Origin: JBCBDX01 sp039822005
GTDB lineage: Bacteria > Pseudomonadota > Alphaproteobacteria > Rhizobiales > Rhizobiaceae
Length of the DNA stretch: 64,000 nucleotides
Direction of reading: 5' to 3'
NCBI GenBank assembly: GCA_039822005.1
Contig: JBCBMZ010000002.1
Span: forward strand, 62,001-126,000
The stretch's first letter is position 1. The number at the start of each line of letters is the position of its first letter. The notes below the pieces were generated by a model, which was not told where the DNA came from, searched no databases, and saw nothing but the letters and a program-made list of their open reading frames with translations. This document shows positions 59,164-64,000 of the stretch, piece after piece. A program made the translations under genes and the position numbers.

Positions 59164-59510
59164 AGTAAAGATACCGTCGGGTAACTCCCACCAGTCTTGT
59201 CCGCCAGACCATCCATTTTGCCGCGTAATTTAAGTCAAATGCATGTGTTCGGTTGGAATTGTGGTTGAGAAAGCGTGACCATTGACGGCTGCCAAAAACA
59301 GCCAAGATCTGATATAATTCAATGAATCCAGTCTCTTGGATAATAAAGATATTGTAAAATTTACGAACAATTTTCGATTTGTTTGCCCCGTATTAATCAC
59401 GCTTTTTAGCTACTCTTTGATCTCCAGCGGTCATGCTCACTCCATCAACCGGTGAAAAACTTCAACAACACCGGTGGGAATTTTGGATACAGGGACACCG
59501 AGGAACCAAC
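59164..59510. other. Gene-free AT-rich stretch
   Basis: No convincing coding frame, RNA gene or strong stem-loop is seen. The central part (about 59320-59400) is AT-rich and probably holds the promoter of the Sel1-like gene at 59511. A longer reading frame from 59433 lacks a good ribosome site. Confidence 0.4.
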
Positions 59511-59777
59511 ATGGCGCGATTTGACATCAACAGCTTCGATAATGCTGCATTGGGCGGCGAAGCATCGGCAGACATCATCTTTGAAATGGGTTTAGCAGCC
59601 GCTTCCGGCCGTGACCGCGACATCAATCTGATTGAAGCGCACAAATGGTTCAATATCGCTGCAATTAAAGGTTCGGCCCGCGCAGCAGCTCTGCGTGCCG
59701 AAGTGGCCGAAACGATGACAAAATCGGATCTTGCAAAAGCGCTGCGCGATGCGCGCCAGTGGATGACACAGCACTGA
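59511..59777 (+). CDS. Small Sel1-like repeat protein
   Basis: 88 residues from the ATG at 59511. After MARFDINSFDN comes a single Sel1-type unit: IIFEMGLAAASGRD and EAHKWFNIAAIKGSARAAAL, then a helical tail ending in ARQWM. It is a conserved small Rhizobiales type of protein. Sel1 units mediate protein contacts; the partner is unknown. Confidence 0.82.
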   Translation: MARFDINSFDNAALGGEASADIIFEMGLAAASGRDRDINLIEAHKWFNIAAIKGSARAAALRAEVAETMTKSDLAKALRDARQWMTQH

Positions 59778-59914
59778 GCTGCTGCTAATTCTGTATCCGC
59801 GAAATCGGCGGTCGGTAACGTTACAGCACTGCCGTTATGGCTGGTAAAGCAGCCTGTTGGGACCGCGCATGGTTGGGGATGGCCATGGGCGGTCTCACTT
59901 TATCAAATGTCGGC

Positions 59915-60571
59915 TCAACTGGCCCCCATATACCGTCCCGGCTTATGGTTGACGCCCAAAATCATGTTGAAAAGGACGGCACCAAAAACGGACCAAGCCG
60001 CCGCTACCGGGCCGACCACGAAAAAGGCGGCGATCAGAATGCAGCAATCGACGGCCAATTGGGTGTATCCGGCGCGTATATTGCGCTTGGCCTGTAGCCA
60101 ATAAACCAGAATATTGATCCCGCCGAGGCCCGCGCCGTGCCGAAACAGGGCTAATAGCCCCAGTCCGATCATCGTGCCACCGCCGACTGCTGCGACGATG
60201 GGATGGATGGCCTCCAAGACCAAAAAGTCGGGAAGAAAACGTACGAGAAACGACATCAATGCCACCGCGCAAAATGTTTTTACGATGAAGCGGACGCCCA
60301 AGCCACCGATTCCGAAAATGTAAAACGGCAGATTGATCGCGAAGAAGAGCGCCGAAAAATCCAGCCCGGTTGCATAGCTTGTTACAAGCGCAATCCCTGC
60401 TACGCCGCCAATCACCAATTCAGCCTGTTGGAAGAGGTATACGCCCAACGACGTCAGAACCACCCCGACGCTGATCGCAAAAATGTCTTCCGCCAGCGAG
60501 TGCTGGCTCGGTTGGATGAGGGTGATCTTTTGCGCTTCTACAGAAATAGCGCTCTTTGATGTGTTCGTCAT
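59915..60571 (-). CDS. YitT-family membrane protein
   Basis: 218 residues from the ATG at 60571; the frame opens upstream but lacks hydrophobic continuity. Five or six membrane helices are visible: DIFAISVGVVLTSLGVYLFQ, ELVIGGVAGIALVTSYATGL, LFFAINLPFYIFGI and IGLGLLALFRHGAGLGGINI, the last two with typical YitT/UPF0750 motifs. The C-terminal soluble domain of longer YitT proteins is missing. Substrate unknown. Confidence 0.87.
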   Translation of the reverse strand: MTNTSKSAISVEAQKITLIQPSQHSLAEDIFAISVGVVLTSLGVYLFQQAELVIGGVAGIALVTSYATGLDFSALFFAINLPFYIFGIGGLGVRFIVKTFCAVALMSFLVRFLPDFLVLEAIHPIVAAVGGGTMIGLGLLALFRHGAGLGGINILVYWLQAKRNIRAGYTQLAVDCCILIAAFFVVGPVAAAWSVFGAVLFNMILGVNHKPGRYMGAS

Positions 60572-60676
60572 ATCTGGCAGCCTGCCTTGGTTTCCCGCCG
60601 TGATGGCTGCCCTTTCGCCAATGGCTATCCCATTCGCTGAATACTGCCAAGGGCAGATCAACAAGGCGCAGTTGCG

Positions 60677-61768
60677 TTAAAGGGCTTCCGGTAGAGCCTT
60701 TGCAAATGCGGCGAGTTCATCATCGCGGCCGACACTGACCCGAATGCAGTGATCGATGCCAGGTGCCATCGGTTTGCGAATAAAAATGCCCCAATCGGAC
60801 AGGCGATGCAAAAGACCGGATGCATAATCCGCACCGGCTCCGCACTCAAGGGTCACAAAATTGGTCGCGGAAGCGATCGGCACCAGCCCATTGGCGTGCG
60901 CAATCTGTGCGATTTGTTCGCGCCCCAAAGCGATTTTGTGTACCGTCTGTGCAAGCCACTCTTGTGACTTCAAGGATGCCAAGGCCGCCTTTTGGGCCAT
61001 GATGTTGACGCCGAAATGGTCACGCACGCGGTGGAATGGCCTGATGAGGTCGCTATGACCGAAGGCATACCCGACGCGCAGTCCGGCAAGACCATAGGCC
61101 TTTGAGAATGTGCGCACACGGATCACGTTTGCTCTTGTTGTGTCGATTGTCGTTAATGTGCCGACCGGTGCTGTTTCACCGTAGGCCTCATCGAGAATGA
61201 TCAACGTGTCTTCGGGAACAGCATCGAAAAACGCCTCGACTGAACGAGCATCCCACCATGTGCCCATCGGATTGTCCGGATTTGATAGATAGACGATGGA
61301 TGCCTTTAGTTCTAATGCGCGGCGCGCCAAAGCGTCCAAATCCTCATGGAAGCCGCGATAGGGGACAGCTTCAAGTTCGCGGCCATAAGCGTGGACATGA
61401 TAGTTAAACGTCGGATAAGCGCCCAGCGACGTCACAATCACATCGCCTGGCGCAGAAAAAATTCGCACAATCAGGCCCAAGAGACCGTCAATGCCTGGCC
61501 CGCACACAAGTTCTTCCTCGCTCAAGCCGAGCTTGGTGCAAAGCGCTTCACGCAACTCGAAATATGTCGGATCGCTGTATCTCCATACATCGTTGCGCGC
61601 CGCTTCTTGTATCGCTTTGATGGCAGCGGGGGCCGCGCCGAAGTTTCCCTCATTGGCACCCAGACGTGCCTTGAAACGGGCACCGTTGGCGCGTTCGGTC
61701 TCCTCAGGCGCGACAAACGGCACGGTGTCTGGAAGGGAGGCGACAATGGGTTCGATTTTGACGGGCAC
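60677..61768 (-). CDS. Histidinol-phosphate aminotransferase-like PLP enzyme
   Basis: 363 residues, fold type I aminotransferase. KARLGANEGNFGAAP, CGPGIDGLLGLIVRIF, YLSNPDNPMGTWW and the PLP-lysine Lys223 in VRTFSKAYGLAGLRVGY follow HisC/HisC2 spacing. The closing RKPMAPGIDHCIRVSVG is also typical. Because no histidine genes are nearby, it could be a second HisC or an aromatic aminotransferase rather than the biosynthetic enzyme. Confidence 0.88.
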   Translation of the reverse strand: MPVKIEPIVASLPDTVPFVAPEETERANGARFKARLGANEGNFGAAPAAIKAIQEAARNDVWRYSDPTYFELREALCTKLGLSEEELVCGPGIDGLLGLIVRIFSAPGDVIVTSLGAYPTFNYHVHAYGRELEAVPYRGFHEDLDALARRALELKASIVYLSNPDNPMGTWWDARSVEAFFDAVPEDTLIILDEAYGETAPVGTLTTIDTTRANVIRVRTFSKAYGLAGLRVGYAFGHSDLIRPFHRVRDHFGVNIMAQKAALASLKSQEWLAQTVHKIALGREQIAQIAHANGLVPIASATNFVTLECGAGADYASGLLHRLSDWGIFIRKPMAPGIDHCIRVSVGRDDELAAFAKALPEAL

Positions 61769-62043
61769 GGCTCACCTTAAGCTGCGTGACGAGGCGATAC
61801 CGCCAAAGACTATTCCGGGCAAGAGATACATCTGGGGAGCAACACCATTTGACGAATGGTAGTTCATACTGGTGCTGCATTGGAGAAACAGGTGGCCAAG
61901 GTCCAAAGTTTGATTTTGGTATGATCAGAACTGTTGTTGGTCTTCTTGAAACCACAGAACTGGCGCGCCTTAATTGAAACAACAAATCCACTCATGCTGA
62001 GTCCGTAAGTTTCGTGTTTCATTGGAGTGAGGGATAAAATTGA

Positions 62044-63621
62044 TTGCTAAAATCCCTTAAAATTGCCGAATTCTTTAAAAATCGCGTCACTGATCACTTT
62101 AAAAAGCAGATCGATTCCCCTGCGTCCAAAGTGGATAACAGGTCTCCCGGGAGCGATGCAGACGCCGGGAACAAAACAAACAAAATAAAGCTTTTCGACA
62201 GACATGGTGTTCCCACAAGGGCTCTGTGGGATAGGGTTGGCGAGTCTGTGCGCAATGGCTTTATAGATACTATGAAGAACAACAGCGTCACTTGGAGGGC
62301 GGCCTCTTATATCTTGCATCCCGTAAAACACATTAAACGTGCTTTATCACGAGGCAAATCCAACGAAACAAGCGAACCAGATAACAATGATATCAAGAGC
62401 GAAAAAAAGGTCTCGCGGGCCGGCAGGTTCATCGGCCGTATGGCCTCGACAATGGTTTCATATGGCATCACTGATCTTGCAAAATACCTTGATAATTTGC
62501 CAAACAAGCAGGAACGTTCGAAGCATCAAGATCGTTCCAAGGAAGAACGAGTACACAAAAACAAAAGTGCCAAGGGAGAAGCCGCCTCTGACGGCGAACA
62601 TGCAGAGGGCGATAAGCACAGGCCAAAAATCTCCAAAGTCATCACCGCATCCACGTCATATATTGGTCGGGAAATGGCACCGAAGATGGCGCCACACTTA
62701 GCAAATCTCGGCGAACGTGTGAGGCGTACAAACCAGCGCGGTCGCGGCAACGATGAAGCGGCTACAGACGGCGAACTTATTCCAAGCGGCCATGCTATTG
62801 CCAAGTCAGCTTCAAAGGCCGCATCAAAGGTCGCGCACGAGGCAGAATTAATAGCCGCATCATATGTGGGCCGCCTTGGGGAGAACTTGAAACGACGAAG
62901 CCACGTTAGTCCAGGTTCCGATAAAGATGCCGATAATGGAAGCGGCGGTCATAACTTCGGTAGGACGTTCAGAAAAGCAGGCGAAGCGGCGGTTTCCGCA
63001 GCTGCGTCCGATATGGGTTCGGCACTGAAAGCGGGAGGTGTGCGCTTTTTGAAAAATAGTGTGGGGCGATCGAGCCACACTAAACCCGATTCCCATGAAG
63101 ATGCGGACAATGGAAGTAGCGATTATCGCGTTGGCAAAACGGTCAGAAAAGCGGGTGCAGCGGCCGCCTCGGTAGCTGTATCTGACGTAGGTTCAACCCT
63201 TGGTGACGAATTGGGTAGAACAACCGGTAAAAAGTTGGGCTCGGCAGTTGCGTCAAAGGGAGTGCGTTTTCTTAAAAGTCGCGTGGGAGGAACGCACCAA
63301 TCCGATAGTCGCGAAAACGGAGATGGCGATTACAAGTCTGGCACGACTCTCTTGAGATCTGTTTCAGATGTCGCTCCAGATTTGGGTTTGGCAGCCGGCG
63401 AAAAGATAGGTTCGGCGATGGGGACCAGGGCAGGTTCCGTATCGGGGACGGCTGCCGTGCGGTATCTTGGCAGAAAAGCAGAAACTGTTGGCCAAAATGC
63501 GCCGGAAGGCGTTGATGAGAACCAAATCAAACCCGACAAACTTCCCATCGGCGATAAAGACAGTGTCTACAAGCACGACCTTGATGATCGTGAGCGTTCA
63601 AGATCTGTGCTAACACATTGA
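62044..63621 (+). CDS. Large repeat-rich basic protein with glycine-zipper segments
   Basis: 525 residues from a TTG at 62044, ten bases after GGAGTGAGGG. The sequence alternates polar, charged linkers (Ser/Asp/Asn/Lys-rich, motifs such as SDADAG and EDADNGSS) with Ala/Gly/Ser helical segments ending in VRFLK-type motifs (three to four copies). Two glycine zippers occur: Gly387-391-395-399 and Gly448-452-456-460-464-468. Glycine zippers insert into or associate with membranes. No signal peptide or known domain. It sits alone between hisC-like and tRNA-Ser genes. Family not recognised; a secreted effector or toxin is only a guess. Confidence 0.65.
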   Translation: MLKSLKIAEFFKNRVTDHFKKQIDSPASKVDNRSPGSDADAGNKTNKIKLFDRHGVPTRALWDRVGESVRNGFIDTMKNNSVTWRAASYILHPVKHIKRALSRGKSNETSEPDNNDIKSEKKVSRAGRFIGRMASTMVSYGITDLAKYLDNLPNKQERSKHQDRSKEERVHKNKSAKGEAASDGEHAEGDKHRPKISKVITASTSYIGREMAPKMAPHLANLGERVRRTNQRGRGNDEAATDGELIPSGHAIAKSASKAASKVAHEAELIAASYVGRLGENLKRRSHVSPGSDKDADNGSGGHNFGRTFRKAGEAAVSAAASDMGSALKAGGVRFLKNSVGRSSHTKPDSHEDADNGSSDYRVGKTVRKAGAAAASVAVSDVGSTLGDELGRTTGKKLGSAVASKGVRFLKSRVGGTHQSDSRENGDGDYKSGTTLLRSVSDVAPDLGLAAGEKIGSAMGTRAGSVSGTAAVRYLGRKAETVGQNAPEGVDENQIKPDKLPIGDKDSVYKHDLDDRERSRSVLTH

Positions 63622-63864
63622 TCATTGAAATACCGATGAAGGACAAAATTGCTCAAGGCGCCGTGTGGTTGGCATCGTGAAAAGTGGCTTGCAAGGTAGA
63701 TTGACTGCCTGCCATGCCTGCGGAGCGCGCGTATCCACCCAAGTGGAAATCGACAATCGTGATCGACGTTGTAATTGCTCACGGCTTCAGTCGCGCAGGC
63801 TTCTGCACGGAACTGCGAGATAGCCCCTTGCAAAATCGCCACAAACCTAAGAGAAACCGGGGCA

Positions 63865-63954
63865 GGAGAGGTGGCCGAGTGGTCGAAGGCGCTCCCCTGC
63901 TAAGGGAGTAGGCGGTAACCCGTCTCGAGGGTTCGAATCCCTTCCTCTCCGCCA
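63865..63954 (+). tRNA. tRNA-Ser (anticodon GCU)
   Basis: The acceptor stem GGAGAGG (63865-63871) pairs with CCTCTCC (63944-63950), followed by the discriminator G and an encoded CCA. The anticodon stem CTCCC/GGGAG encloses the loop CTGCTAA with anticodon GCT at 63899-63901. The long variable arm and GTTCGAATCC T-arm are those of a class II serine tRNA, 90 bases. It reads AGC and AGU codons. Confidence 0.97.
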
Positions 63955-64000
63955 TTAACCATTGATTTGATTGGATAATTTGGCGACTTAGCCGTTCTAC

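Noticed and set aside
63714..63911. 65-residue frame running into the tRNA gene
   Set aside because: It overlaps the tRNA-Ser acceptor and anticodon arms and has no coding features.

Overview
The window reads as chromosome of an alphaproteobacterium of the order Hyphomicrobiales (Rhizobiales), probably a free-living or marine member of the Rhizobiaceae/Phyllobacteriaceae side. Reasons: a complete late module of an RcGTA-type gene transfer agent; the rhizobial gene order feuN-feuP-feuQ / cycH-cycJ-cycK-cycL / degP / two-component pair / glnE; and several small protein families typical of the order. The taxonomic call is inference from gene content and order. No tool was run.

Region by region. 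(1) 1-11907: GTA structural cluster, entered inside the portal gene. It runs through protease, capsid, head-tail connectors, tail tube, tail chaperones, a short tape measure, three baseplate/hub proteins, an NlpC/P60 peptidase, the 1296-residue TIM-barrel host-specificity protein and a small membrane protein. All genes are intact and most overlap by a few bases; a double stem-loop follows the capsid gene. (2) 11952-14888: a FeuN-like periplasmic modulator, the FeuP/FeuQ two-component system and a lipoprotein. (3) 14961-19066: cytochrome c haem ligation genes ccmI-ccmE-ccmF-ccmH. (4) 19097-27637: a hydrolase-OsmC fusion, DegP-type protease, a second two-component system, glnE and an EF-hand protein. 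(5) 27643-35548, minus strand: PAS histidine kinase, aminopeptidase N, an MFS transporter, a diverged uracil-DNA glycosylase and a periplasmic protein. (6) 35660-40454: glutathione-dependent formaldehyde oxidation (class III alcohol dehydrogenase plus S-formylglutathione hydrolase), a DUF1176-like protein, an SPFH/NfeD pair and a small conserved protein. (7) 40606-44385: Excalibur protein, ETF-ubiquinone oxidoreductase, a membrane-protein gene broken by one stop codon, and a monooxygenase-like gene divergent from a TetR regulator with a palindromic operator.

(8) 44528-53090 is the main accessory locus. Three arylsulfotransferase-like (ASST) paralogues lie in tandem. The first two are each followed by an almost identical small membrane protein whose predicted mature N-terminus is YIGPG. 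The third is followed by a different membrane protein that overlaps a PAPS-type sulfotransferase, and then by a membrane-anchored protein with five exact 48-residue repeats. I read this as a candidate envelope sulfation or sulfate-relay system; the function is inference.

(9) 53101-53690: a GIY-YIG nuclease gene bracketed by 43-base palindromic repeats, a possible REP-type mobile unit. (10) 53723-63621: glutathione transferase, coiled-coil protein, two tiny exported proteins, AMP nucleosidase, a secreted beta-propeller, DUF2147 protein, Sel1-like protein, YitT transporter, a HisC-like aminotransferase and a 525-residue repeat-rich protein with two glycine zippers. The window ends just after a tRNA-Ser(GCU).
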